Positions 25,038 to 34,200 of a stretch of 64,000 nt of DNA are shown here, piece by piece. The notes below the pieces were generated by a model, which made no database searches, was not told where the DNA came from, and worked only from the letters and a program-made list of their open reading frames with translations. The translations under genes were made by a program, and so were the position numbers. This stretch comes from LMUY01 sp965199555. GTDB taxonomy: Bacteria > Pseudomonadota > Alphaproteobacteria > Acetobacterales > Acetobacteraceae. The DNA lies in the NCBI GenBank assembly GCA_965199555.1, contig CBDASJ010000026.1:92968-156967 (forward strand), in the 5' to 3' direction. Every line of letters starts with the position of its first letter. Position 1 is the stretch's first letter.

Positions 25038-26659
25038 GCCGCTTTCTTCCGTTTCTGCTTGCCCGTGCGCATTTGCCCCGGCGCCGCGCCGCCCTTGGCG
25101 CGGTCCAGGACGAAGCGGGCGTAGTCGTCCATGTCGCCGTCGAACGGGACGATGGTGCCGTCCGCCGCCAGCCACAACCGGTCGGCTACCAGCTCCATCA
25201 GCGAGCGGTCATGGGTGATTAGGATAACCGCGCCGGCATAGTCGTTCAGCGCATCCAGCAGCGCGCGGCGGCTGTCGATGTCCAGATGGTTGGTCGGCTC
25301 GTCCAGGATCAGCAAATGCGGCGCCGCCATCGCCACCATGTTCAGCAGCAGCCGCGCCCGCTCCCCGCCCGACAGGTTCTCCACCGTGGTGGATTGCTTG
25401 TCGAAGTTGATGCCGAACTGCGCCAGGCGGGAGCGGTAGGAGGTTTCGCTGTCCTCCGGCCGGGCGCGGCGCATGATGTCCAGCGGGGTGTCCGCCGGGT
25501 TCATCGCCTCGATCTGGTGCTGGTGGAACCAGCCGACCTGGATGCGGCGCTCCCGCTGCATGTGGCCGGCCTGCAAGGGCAGCGCGCCCGCGGCCATCTT
25601 GGCGAAGGTGGACTTGCCGGCGCCGTTCACGCCCAGCAGGCCGATGCGGTCGTCCACGTCCAGCCGCAGGTTGAGCGCGCGCAGCACCGGCTCGGCGTCG
25701 CCATAGCCGATATCCGCCGCCTCCAACCGCATCAGCGGCGGCGCCAACGGGCGCGGCGGGGACGGCAGGATGAAGGGGGACACCCGCTCCTCCACGATGG
25801 CGGAGATCGGCTCCAGCTTGGCCAGCCGCTTCATGCGGGATTGCGCCTGCGCCGCCTTGCTGGCCTTGGCGCGGAAGCGGTCCACGAAGCTTTGCAGATG
25901 CGCCCGCTCCGCCTCCTGCTTGACGCGCGCCGCCGATTGCAGCCGCGCCTTTTCCGCCCGGCGCTTCTCAAAATCGTCGTAGCCGCCGGTGTAGAGCTCC
26001 AGCTTGCCGTCCTTGATGTGCAGGATGTGGTCGACCGAGTTGTTCAGCAGCTCGCGGTCATGGCTGATGATCAGGGCGGATTTCGGGTAGCGCCGCAGCC
26101 GCGCTTCCAGCCACATGGCCCCTTCCAGGTCCAGGTAGTTGGTCGGCTCGTCCAGCAGCAGCAGGTCGGGTGCGGCAAACAAGGCCGCGGCCAGGGCCAC
26201 GCGCATGCGCCAGCCGCCGGAGAACTCCGCCATCGGGCGCGCCAAATCGGCCGTGGAAAAGCCGAGGCCGGCCAGGATTTCGCCCGCCCGTGCCGGGGCG
26301 CGGTCGGCGTCGATCTCTTCCAACCGGGCGTAGATGTCGGCGATGCGCTCGGGCGCGGCGGTTTCCAGCTCGGCATACAGCGCATCCCGCTCCTCGTCGG
26401 CGGCCAGGATGGTGTCCAGCAGGCTGACCGACGTCGCCGCATGCTCCTGCGCCACGCTGGCGACGCGGGCAGCGCGGGGCAGCACCACCTCGCCGCCATC
26501 CGGGCCGAGTTCGCCCAGGATCAGCTTGAACAGGGTCGACTTGCCCACGCCGTTGCGGCCCACCAGGCCCACCTTGGCGTTGAGCGGCAGCAGCACGCTG
26601 GCGTGGTCGAAGAACCGACGTCCCCAGGCGTTGAAGACGAGGTCGTCTATCTGGAGCAT
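25034..26659 (-). CDS. ABC-F family ATPase (YheS-like)
   Basis: 541 residues with two nucleotide-binding domains and no membrane segments. Domain 1 has GRNGVGKSTL, an FSGGWRMRVALA signature and LLLDEPTNYLD. Domain 2 has GVNGAGKSTF, LSGGERARLLL and LLILDEPTNHLD. Between them is the charged linker (about 235-290, rich in Arg, Ala, Glu) typical of ribosome-acting ABC-F proteins, which bind the E site and rescue stalled translation. The signature (FSGGWRMR) and lack of a C-terminal coiled-coil suit the YheS group. The small gene after it overlaps by four bases. Confidence 0.9.
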   Translation of the reverse strand: MLQIDDLVFNAWGRRFFDHASVLLPLNAKVGLVGRNGVGKSTLFKLILGELGPDGGEVVLPRAARVASVAQEHAATSVSLLDTILAADEERDALYAELETAAPERIADIYARLEEIDADRAPARAGEILAGLGFSTADLARPMAEFSGGWRMRVALAAALFAAPDLLLLDEPTNYLDLEGAMWLEARLRRYPKSALIISHDRELLNNSVDHILHIKDGKLELYTGGYDDFEKRRAEKARLQSAARVKQEAERAHLQSFVDRFRAKASKAAQAQSRMKRLAKLEPISAIVEERVSPFILPSPPRPLAPPLMRLEAADIGYGDAEPVLRALNLRLDVDDRIGLLGVNGAGKSTFAKMAAGALPLQAGHMQRERRIQVGWFHQHQIEAMNPADTPLDIMRRARPEDSETSYRSRLAQFGINFDKQSTTVENLSGGERARLLLNMVAMAAPHLLILDEPTNHLDIDSRRALLDALNDYAGAVILITHDRSLMELVADRLWLAADGTIVPFDGDMDDYARFVLDRAKGGAAPGQMRTGKQKRKKAA

Positions 26660-26726
26660 GGTGGGGTCGGGTGTCCGGTTGCGGCGCAGCCCCTCTACCG
26701 GAAATATGCTGCGATTGCGAGCACGA

Positions 26727-26747
26727 AGCCCGCGGCTACAGCGGGCT
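26727..26747 (-). terminator. Hairpin overlapping the sterol desaturase stop codon
   Basis: AGCCCGC and its complement are separated by seven bases that include the TAG stop of the desaturase gene. It could end transcription of the YVTN/desaturase pair, but there is no good T tract. Confidence 0.4.
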
Positions 26748-27698
26748 CCTCTGTGACGGCGTGGCGAACACGCGTCGCCGCCGCAGCATCCGCACCATCC
26801 GGCGCCACCCGGCGCTTTGCTGCTGCCACCAACTGCCGGTCGCCAGCGCCTCCTCCCCCGAAGGGTCGCCGGTGCGGACGTATTCGCGGCCGAAATCCGC
26901 CGTACCGAACAGCATGTCCCACACCGGCAGGATGGCGCCGTAGTTGCAGCTTTGCTGCCCGGCGGCCAGCACGCCGTGATGCGCCCGGTGGAAGCGTGGG
27001 GAGATCAGCAGCCGGTCACCCAGCTTCCCGAACGAGACCCGCGCATTGGCGTGGCTCAGGCTTTCCAGGAAGCGCAGCACCAGCACCAGCATGGGGAATT
27101 GCAGCGGCGGGATGCCGATCAGCAAGGCGATGCCGGCGGCCCACAGGAAGGAGATGACCTCGTCCACCACGTGGTTGCGGTCATCGGACCAGAACGTCAT
27201 CTGCCGCTGCGCATGGTGCAGCGAATGCAGCGCCCACCACCAGCCGAAACCGTGGCTCAGCCGGTGGCGCCAATACTCGCCGCAATCCAGGATCAGCACG
27301 TACAACGCGAAGGTCAGCACCTGGTGGCCGAGCAAGCCGGGCACCAGCAACTCCAGCGTGGGCGGCACGATGCCGCGATCGGTCAGCCAGCCGCTCAACC
27401 ACACCTGCACCTGGTAGAACAGCACGAAGGTCACCAGCGGCAGCACGCCGATGCGGTTGATCAGCGTGTAAACGACGTCGATGGTCACCGCCTTCGCGTC
27501 CGGCCAGCTTTCCACCGGGCGCCACCGTTCTAGCGGCAGGCAGACTGCCAAGGTGATCGCCACCTGCGCCACGCCATACACGGCGAACAGCGCCCAGCCG
27601 TAGCCCACGTCTTCCCACTGCATCAGGTCGAACTGATACAGCAGCGGGATGACCAGATGCTCCTGCAGCCAGCCGGCGACGGTGTCGAACGGGTCCAC
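26736..27698 (-). CDS. Sterol desaturase/fatty acid hydroxylase family membrane protein
   Basis: About 320 residues. The di-iron histidine clusters of the family are present: DCGEYWRHRLSH, then LHSLHHAQRQM, and later PRFHRAHHG. At least four hydrophobic segments surround them, consistent with an integral-membrane oxygenase acting on a lipid C-H bond; the substrate is unknown. The start is GTG at 27698, whose first base is the last base of the upstream TAG stop (TAGTG), so the gene depends on translation of the YVTN gene. Four His-containing motifs and length fit the family. Confidence 0.88.
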   Translation of the reverse strand: MDPFDTVAGWLQEHLVIPLLYQFDLMQWEDVGYGWALFAVYGVAQVAITLAVCLPLERWRPVESWPDAKAVTIDVVYTLINRIGVLPLVTFVLFYQVQVWLSGWLTDRGIVPPTLELLVPGLLGHQVLTFALYVLILDCGEYWRHRLSHGFGWWWALHSLHHAQRQMTFWSDDRNHVVDEVISFLWAAGIALLIGIPPLQFPMLVLVLRFLESLSHANARVSFGKLGDRLLISPRFHRAHHGVLAAGQQSCNYGAILPVWDMLFGTADFGREYVRTGDPSGEEALATGSWWQQQSAGWRRMVRMLRRRRVFATPSQRSPL

Positions 27699-28654
27699 TA
27701 CTTGGCGCTCACCCGCGTGGGCGTAGGGGCGTTGGGGTGGGTGTTCAGCCAGATGCCGTGCGGCGAGCGCCCCGTCTCGATCGTGGAGAACTGGCCAGTC
27801 GCCGGGTCCAGCAGCGCCACCGTATGGGCCCAGCGGCGGGTGACCCAAATCTTGCCATCCGGCGCGAAATCCATGTCGTCCGGGCCGCCGGGCATGGCGA
27901 TGCGGCCGCGCACCGCCAGCGTCTTCGGGTCCAGCAGGGAGATACTGCCGTCGACCCGGTTGCACACATACAGCGTGCGGCCATCCGGCGACACGAACAG
28001 GTTGTGCGCGCCCTTGGCGGTCTGCACTCGCCGCTCCACGGCGCCGGTCGACGGGTCGACCACGGCCACGTAATCCGCGCCCATGATGCCGACCAGCAGC
28101 TTGCCGTCCAGCCACAGCACGCCGGCCGGGGTCTTGCCCACCACCGTCTTCCACAGCACCGCGCCGCTATGCACGTCGATCGCGACCAGCGAGTCCGTGC
28201 CTTGCAGGCTGACATAGGCGACCGAGGAATCTGGGGAATAGTTGATATGGCTCGGCATGGACGACGCCGGGATGCGGTGGGCCAGCGTCAGCGTTGCCGC
28301 GTCGTAGATGTCGATCTGGTTGCGGGCGAGCCCGGCCACCGTCATCCACTTGCCGTTCGGGCTGTATTGCAACTGGTAGGGGTCGCTGATCGTCATGCGG
28401 CGCTGCACGTCGCCGGTGGCGGGGTCCAGGAAGAACACGGCATTCCCCGCCGTGTCGCCGACCAGCAGGGACGTGCCGTCCGGCGTCAGCGCCATGTGAT
28501 GCGGCTCCCGCAGGACGGGAATGCGCTTCAGTTCCGCGTGGCTGTCCATGTCGATCAAGCTGACCGAGGCCTCGGCGGAGTTGATCACGAAGGCCAAGGG
28601 GCGCGCGGTCGCGACGGCGGGCAACAGCAGCAAGGCGAGCAGCAGTTTCTTCAT
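27698..28654 (-). CDS. Secreted YVTN/beta-propeller repeat protein
   Basis: 318 residues. A Sec-type signal peptide (MKKLLLALLLLPAVATA, cleaved near 17) precedes about six propeller blades of roughly 40 residues, each with a pattern like NGKWMTVAGLARNQIDIYDAATL or DGRTLYVCNRVDGSISLLDPKTL. Proteins of this type sit in the periplasm and bind ligands or partners; no catalytic residues are apparent. It is the first gene of a two-gene unit with the sterol desaturase, joined by a one-base TAGTG overlap. Confidence 0.85.
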   Translation of the reverse strand: MKKLLLALLLLPAVATARPLAFVINSAEASVSLIDMDSHAELKRIPVLREPHHMALTPDGTSLLVGDTAGNAVFFLDPATGDVQRRMTISDPYQLQYSPNGKWMTVAGLARNQIDIYDAATLTLAHRIPASSMPSHINYSPDSSVAYVSLQGTDSLVAIDVHSGAVLWKTVVGKTPAGVLWLDGKLLVGIMGADYVAVVDPSTGAVERRVQTAKGAHNLFVSPDGRTLYVCNRVDGSISLLDPKTLAVRGRIAMPGGPDDMDFAPDGKIWVTRRWAHTVALLDPATGQFSTIETGRSPHGIWLNTHPNAPTPTRVSAK

Positions 28655-28734
28655 GATCTATCCAAGACTTCCGAGCGGTTCCTATCACGCCCCCTCCGTC
28701 CCGTGGGAGTCATTCCGCGCGGCAGACGCTGCCT

Positions 28735-29508
28735 TTAGCGCACCGGTTCGCCGCCGATCGACTCCGCCCGCTGCACCCGGCTGCCGGCGCCCCGCACCAA
28801 GGCGGCCGGGGAACGGCCCCTGCCCGGCACCGCCCAGGACACGGTGCTGCCGCGCCCCGTCACGGCGATGCGGGCGCCGGGCTGCACCACGGCTTGCACG
28901 GTCAGCAAATCGCCGCGCACCACCACCGAACGGCAGCCGCCGCGCACCACGTAGGCACTGCGGCTGCCGGTGACGATCAGGTCATGCCCGGCACAATCCG
29001 CCAGCCGTTCCTGGTCGTCGCCGGACAGTTCCAGCCGGCTGCCCTGCTCGGCGACGCCGGGTGTAGCGGCGGCCGGCACCGGTGTTGGCGCAGGCGGGGG
29101 CGGCGGTGATGGCGTCCGGGGCGGGGGCGGTGGCGCGGTTGAGACCGGTCGCGCGTTTCCGCCAGGCGAGACATCGTTGTCAGGTCCGAAGGTTTCCACG
29201 ATCGGTGCGGCGCCAAGAGCGGCATAGTGGATGCGGTTGGCACTGCCTTCGACACGGATCGAGCCGCCGGCCGCGACCGCCAATTGAACCATGTTGGCAA
29301 ACCCCTTCACCAGCAGCGAGCCACACGTCCCGCTCAGCACGACAGTGTCGTGGTTGCCTTCCAAGCGGACCGCCTGTCCAGGGCTGCAGCTTCCCGCCAG
29401 GGTCTGCGCCTCCGCCTGGAACAGCAGGTCGGCGGCCTGCACCCGCCCCGGTGCCACGACCAGCACCGCGCCCGCCAGCATCCAGGCCCATCCGCGACGC
29501 CGCGTCAT
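28735..29508 (-). CDS. Periplasmic DUF3060-like protein with two repeats
   Basis: 257 residues. A signal peptide (MTRRRGWAWMLAGAVLVVAPGRVQA) is followed by two similar segments at about 28-115 and 155-225. Each has short hydrophobic strands of the DUF3060 type: GNHDTVVLSGTCGSLLVKGFANMVQLAV and CAGHDLIVTGSRSAYVVRGGCRSVVV. A long Pro/Ala linker (PPPPPP) separates them. The predicted shape is a short beta-solenoid. Function unknown. The start ATG 29508 overlaps the stop of the upstream gene (ATGA), which decides it over GTG 29529. Confidence 0.7.
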   Translation of the reverse strand: MTRRRGWAWMLAGAVLVVAPGRVQAADLLFQAEAQTLAGSCSPGQAVRLEGNHDTVVLSGTCGSLLVKGFANMVQLAVAAGGSIRVEGSANRIHYAALGAAPIVETFGPDNDVSPGGNARPVSTAPPPPPRTPSPPPPPAPTPVPAAATPGVAEQGSRLELSGDDQERLADCAGHDLIVTGSRSAYVVRGGCRSVVVRGDLLTVQAVVQPGARIAVTGRGSTVSWAVPGRGRSPAALVRGAGSRVQRAESIGGEPVR

Positions 29509-30050
29509 TCCTGTATCCGCCCGTTCCACCGCGCCCAGCCTCCCACGGGAGCGTTAACGCTCCCGGAAGGATTGCTGCCTGGCACTTCGGATCGCGCCAG
29601 GCGAACCTGGCAAAGCAGGGCCGCGAACTTCCCGGCGCGTGCCGGCCGTGCAAGCCACGCCCGGCGCCCAGCAACGAAGCCGTGCACTGCGGCAAATAAC
29701 CGGACCCGCAACAGGGCTGGCTGGCAGGCCGTGTAGATCCACAGCGCCGTGCCGCCGGCCAGCAGCTTCGCCCCGACATACACCGCCAGCGCGCGCCACC
29801 AATCGCCCTGCAACAGCAACCACGCCGACGCCAACGTGCCGCAGCGGCTGCACAGTTCCGGCACCAGGAACAACAGCAGCGCCGCGAAGGCCGGCAAGCG
29901 CGCGATGCGCCGACGCAGCGGCAACAGCGGCGGCCAGGCCGCAACCCGACGGCCGGCACCCAACAGCGCCGGCACGACGACGTCCTGGCCCAGCACCACC
30001 ATCACGGCGACCGGAAACATGACCAACGCGGCCGCACGGTGCACACCCAT
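29505..30050 (-). CDS. Hypothetical membrane protein
   Basis: About 181 residues. Hydrophobic stretches appear near 6-22 (AALVMFPVAVMVVLG), 48-64 (FAALLLFLVPELC) and 75-105. The C-terminal half is basic and includes WLARPARAGKFAALLCQ. Family not recognised. The start is uncertain: ATG 30050 is used, but ATG 30086 or ATG 30149 are possible, and the last would overlap the divergent response-regulator gene. It is coupled to the DUF3060 gene by a four-base overlap. Confidence 0.45.
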   Translation of the reverse strand: MGVHRAAALVMFPVAVMVVLGQDVVVPALLGAGRRVAAWPPLLPLRRRIARLPAFAALLLFLVPELCSRCGTLASAWLLLQGDWWRALAVYVGAKLLAGGTALWIYTACQPALLRVRLFAAVHGFVAGRRAWLARPARAGKFAALLCQVRLARSEVPGSNPSGSVNAPVGGWARWNGRIQE

Positions 30051-30129
30051 CGCCGCATCATGCCTACGATCGGCCGGCGATGCCATGCAACCAGCCAGAA
30101 CGAAATCGAAACCTGGGCGTTGAGGACAT

Positions 30130-30531
30130 ATGTCTTCGATCATGAACATGGACGACTCCGTTACGGCTCAGGCTCAACGGGTGCTGATCGTCGAGGACGA
30201 GTTCCTCATTCGGCTCACTTTGTCGGAGGTGCTGGCGGACGAGGGCTACCAGGTGTTGGAGGCCGAAACCGCCGACGAGGCCCTGGCGATCCTCGACGCC
30301 ACGCCTGATATCGCGGTGTTGCTGACGGACATCCAGCTTCCCGGCGCGCTGGACGGCCGCGCGCTGGTGCAGCGTGTCCGCGCAACGCGGCCAGGGCTGC
30401 CGGTGATCTTCATGACGGGCCGGCCGGACGCCATGGAAGGCGCCGGGCCGCGGGACATGTTCGTCGCCAAGCCGTATCTGCCCTCCGAAATCTGCAAGGC
30501 GGTACGGACGATGCTGGAAACGGCCGGCTAG
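30130..30531 (+). CDS. Single-domain response regulator (CheY-like receiver)
   Basis: 133 residues made of one receiver domain: VLIVEDEFLIR with the acidic pocket, phospho-acceptor Asp67 in LLTDIQLPG, Thr96 in FMTG and Lys114 in VAKPYLP. No output domain, so it must act through protein contacts. Receivers of this sequence style are frequent in alphaproteobacteria near hybrid histidine kinases, but no kinase is nearby. GAGG precedes ATG 30130 by five bases. Its 3' end overlaps the convergent GST gene by four bases. Confidence 0.9.
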   Translation: MSSIMNMDDSVTAQAQRVLIVEDEFLIRLTLSEVLADEGYQVLEAETADEALAILDATPDIAVLLTDIQLPGALDGRALVQRVRATRPGLPVIFMTGRPDAMEGAGPRDMFVAKPYLPSEICKAVRTMLETAG

Positions 30532-31196
30532 AAATCCAGATCGGCGTAGTGCGCCGGCGGCGTCACGCCGGGCACGCGATCGGCCAGGATCGGTCGAAAG
30601 GACGGTCGGGATTTCATGCGGGCATACCACTCGCGCGCCGCGGGCACGGCGGCCCAATCCACGTCGCCGCAGAAGTCCAGGGTCGACAGGTGCCCGGCGG
30701 CGGTCAGATCCACTAGGGTCATGGCGTTGCCGCCCAGCCATTTCCGCGTTTCAGCCAGCCAGCCGATATAGGTCAAATGCGTCTTGAGGTTGATGAAGCC
30801 GACCCGCAGCGCCGCCGCATCGGGTTGGCCTGTGGCGGACAGGCGCTTGATGATCTTCTCGCCATATAGGTGCCGGGTGACCTCCTGGGCGAACTTGCCG
30901 TCCAGCCAGGCCACCAGCCGACGCACCTCCACCCGTTCCGCCAAGGTGTGACCGAGCAGCGGCGTGTCGGGATAGGCTTCCTCGAGATATTCGCAGATCA
31001 CGCCGGAATCGGGGATCGCCAACCCGTTTTCCTCGACCAGCGTGGGGACGGAGCCGGACGGGTTCAGCTCAAGGTATTCGGTGCGCCGCTCCCACGGCTT
31101 CTCCACCCGCAGGTCGAACGACAGCCGCTTCTCCGCCAGGACCAGGCGGACCTTGCGCGAATAGGGGGACAAAGGGAGGTGGTAAAGCAGCCGCAT
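30528..31196 (-). CDS. Glutathione S-transferase family protein
   Basis: 222 residues. The N-terminal thioredoxin-like domain (1-80) has YHLPLSPYSRKVRLVLAEK and the cis-proline GSVPTL, followed by PDSGVICEYLEE, a variant of the usual ESxAI glutathione contact. The C-terminal helical domain contains NAMTLVDLTAAGHLSTLDF. Substrate unknown. It is the last gene of the left-pointing run after gltB, separated by about 50 bp, and may be cotranscribed. Confidence 0.9.
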   Translation of the reverse strand: MRLLYHLPLSPYSRKVRLVLAEKRLSFDLRVEKPWERRTEYLELNPSGSVPTLVEENGLAIPDSGVICEYLEEAYPDTPLLGHTLAERVEVRRLVAWLDGKFAQEVTRHLYGEKIIKRLSATGQPDAAALRVGFINLKTHLTYIGWLAETRKWLGGNAMTLVDLTAAGHLSTLDFCGDVDWAAVPAAREWYARMKSRPSFRPILADRVPGVTPPAHYADLDF

Positions 31197-31249
31197 GAGA
31201 CGCCGTTATGGCATTCGCGCCGAGCCGCGCCAATTGCCCCGCGTCTGCG

Positions 31250-34200
31250 TCAGGCGCGCTTCTCCTCCGCGGCGAAGTCCAACGGCACCGGGAGGTATTG
31301 CGCGTAACCCTTCGGCACGACCTGCCAAACCTTGCCAAGCGTTTCCGCCCATTCGTGCAGCAGCCCGGCGGCGTAGCGACTGCTGGTTTCCGCCACGTGC
31401 GTTTCGATCAGTTGGCGGAGCACGCCCTGCCAATGCGGGTGGACCACGCGCTGCCGGGTCAGTGTCTCCGGGTTGGCCCGCTTGTCGAACATGTCCTCCG
31501 TGTCCAGCACGAAAGCCATGCCGCCGGTGAACCCCGCGCCGAAATTGTCGCCGATCGGCCCCAGCACCACCACGGTGCCGCCGGTCATGTACTCGCAGCC
31601 ATTGGAGCCGCAGCCCTCGATCACCGCGTCCGCGCCGGAATTGCGCACGGCGAACCGCTCGCCTGCCTGCCCCGCCGCGAACAGCCGCCCGGCCGTGGCG
31701 CCATACAGCACGGTGTTGCCGATGATGGTGTTGTTCTGGCTGGCCAGGGTGGAGGACGGCGCCGGCCGCACCACGATCGTGGCACCGGAGAGGCCCTTGC
31801 CCACATAGTCGTTGGCGTCGCCGAACACCTCCAGCTTCACGCCCTGCACCGCGAACGCGCCCAGCGACTGCCCGGCCGACCCGCGCAACCGCACCGTGAC
31901 GTGGCCCGGCTGCAAGGTCGCCATGCCGTATTGCCGGGTGATGCGGGACGACAGCTTGGTGCCGATCGCCCGGTGCGTGTTGCGGACGTTGTATGCAAGC
32001 TGCATCTTTTCGCCGCGTTCGAACAACGGCGCGGCATCCGTGATCATCTGCGCGTCCAGCGTTTCCGGCACCTCGTTGCGGCCTTCCGTGCAGTAGCGCT
32101 CATGCGGCCCTGGGTCCGCCTGCACCAGCAACGGGTTGAGGTCGAGGTCGTCCAGCCATTCGGCGCCGCGGCTGACCTGGCGCAGGTACTCCGTGCGCCC
32201 GATCACGTCGCGCAGCCGCTTCACGCCCAGGCCGGCCAGGATGTTGCGCACTTCCTCCGCCACGAAGGAGAACAGGTTGATCACCTTCTCCGGCGTGCCT
32301 TCGAACTTCGCCCGCATCGCCGGGTCCTGCGAGCAGACGCCGACCGGGCAGGTGTTGCTGTGGCATTGCCGGACCATGATGCAGCCCATGGCCACCAGGC
32401 TGGCGGTGCCGATGCCGAACTCCTCGGCGCCCAGCATGGCCGCGATCACCACGTCGCGCCCCGTCTTGATGCCGCCATCCGTGCGCAACCGCACCCGGTG
32501 GCGCAGGCGGTTCAGCATCAGCACCTGGTGCGCTTCGGTCAGCCCCATTTCCCACGGCGCGCCGGCGTATTTCACGCTGGTTTGCGGCGCCGCCCCCGTG
32601 CCGCCGGAGTGGCCGGAGATGAGGATGGCATCCGCCTTCGCCTTGGCCACCCCCGCCGCGATGGTGCCGATGCCCGACCGCGCCACCAGCTTCACGCAGA
32701 CATAGGCGTCTGGATTGATCTGCTTCAGGTCGTAGATGAGCTGGGCCAGATCCTCGATCGAGTAGATGTCGTGGTGCGGCGGCGGGCTGATCAGCGTCAC
32801 GCCCGGCGTGGAATGCCGCAGCTTGGCGATCAGCTCCGTCACCTTGAAGCCGGGGAGCTGGCCGCCCTCGCCCGGCTTGGCGCCCTGCGCGACCTTGATC
32901 TCGATCTCGCGGCAAGCGTTCAGGTATTCCGCGGTGACGCCGAAACGCCCGGACGCGATCTGCTTGATGGCGGAGTTGGCGTTGTCGCCGTTCGGCCGCG
33001 GCTTGTAGCGCGCCTGGTCCTCACCGCCTTCCCCGCTGTCGGACCGCGCCCCGATGCGGTTCATCGCCACCGCCAGCGTTTCATGGGCTTCCGGGCTGAG
33101 CGCGCCCAGCGAGATGCCCGGCGCGATCAGGTGCTTGCGGATTTCGGTGATGCTTTCGACGTCGTCCACCGGGATCGGCTTGTGCCCCTCGGTGAAATCC
33201 AGCAGGTCGCGCAACGCCACCGGCGGCTGGCGGCGCACCGCCTCGCTGTAGCGCATGTAGGTTTGGAAGCTGTCGTTGCTGACTGCGGTTTGCAGCGTGT
33301 GGATCAGGCTGCCGTCGAACGCATGGGCTTCGCCGCGGCGCCGCAGCTTGTAGATGCCGCCCACCGGCAGGGTGACGACGTCCTCGTTCCACGCCGCCTT
33401 GTGCAGGGCCAGCAGGTTGCGGGCGATGCCGGGCATGCCGATGCCGCTGATGCGCGACTGCATGCCGGGAAAGAACTCCGCCACCAGCGCGCGCGACAGA
33501 CCGATCGCCTCGAAATTATAGCCGCCGCGGTAGGAGGAAACGACGGAGATGCCCATCTTGGACATCACCTTCAGCAGGCCCTTGTCGACCGCCTTCTTGT
33601 AGCGCCGCAACGCCTCGCCCAGCGTCATGGCGCCGAACAGGCCGCGGCGCTGCCGGTCGGCGATGCTTTCCTGGGCCAGATAGGCGTTGATCGTGGTGGC
33701 GCCGACGCCGATCAGCACCGCAAAGGCGTGCACGTCGATGCACTCCGCGGCGCGCACGTTCAGGCTGGTGAAGGTGCGCAGGGAGGAGCGCACCAGGTGC
33801 GTGTGCAGCGCCGCCGTGGCCAGGATCATCGGCATGGCGGCACGGTCCGAACACTGGTGCTCGTCCGTGGCGATGATGTGGGTGCAGCCGGCCCGCACCC
33901 CCTCCTCCGCCTCGCGCCGGATGCGCTCCAGCCCGGCGCGCAGGTCCACCTGGCCGTCTACGATCGGCGCGGTGCAGTCGATCACGCACACGTTGCGGCC
34001 CATGAAGTCGCGCATCGCGTCGAACTCGGCGTTGGACAGCACCGGGCTTTCCAACTGCAGCAGGTCGCATTGCGAGCTGTCCTCGTCCAGCACGTTGCCG
34101 AGGTTGCCCAGCCGGGTCTTCAGCGACATCACCCGCGTTTCGCGCAGGCTGTCGATCGGCGGGTTGGTGACCTGGCTGAACGCCTGGCGGAAATAATGGT

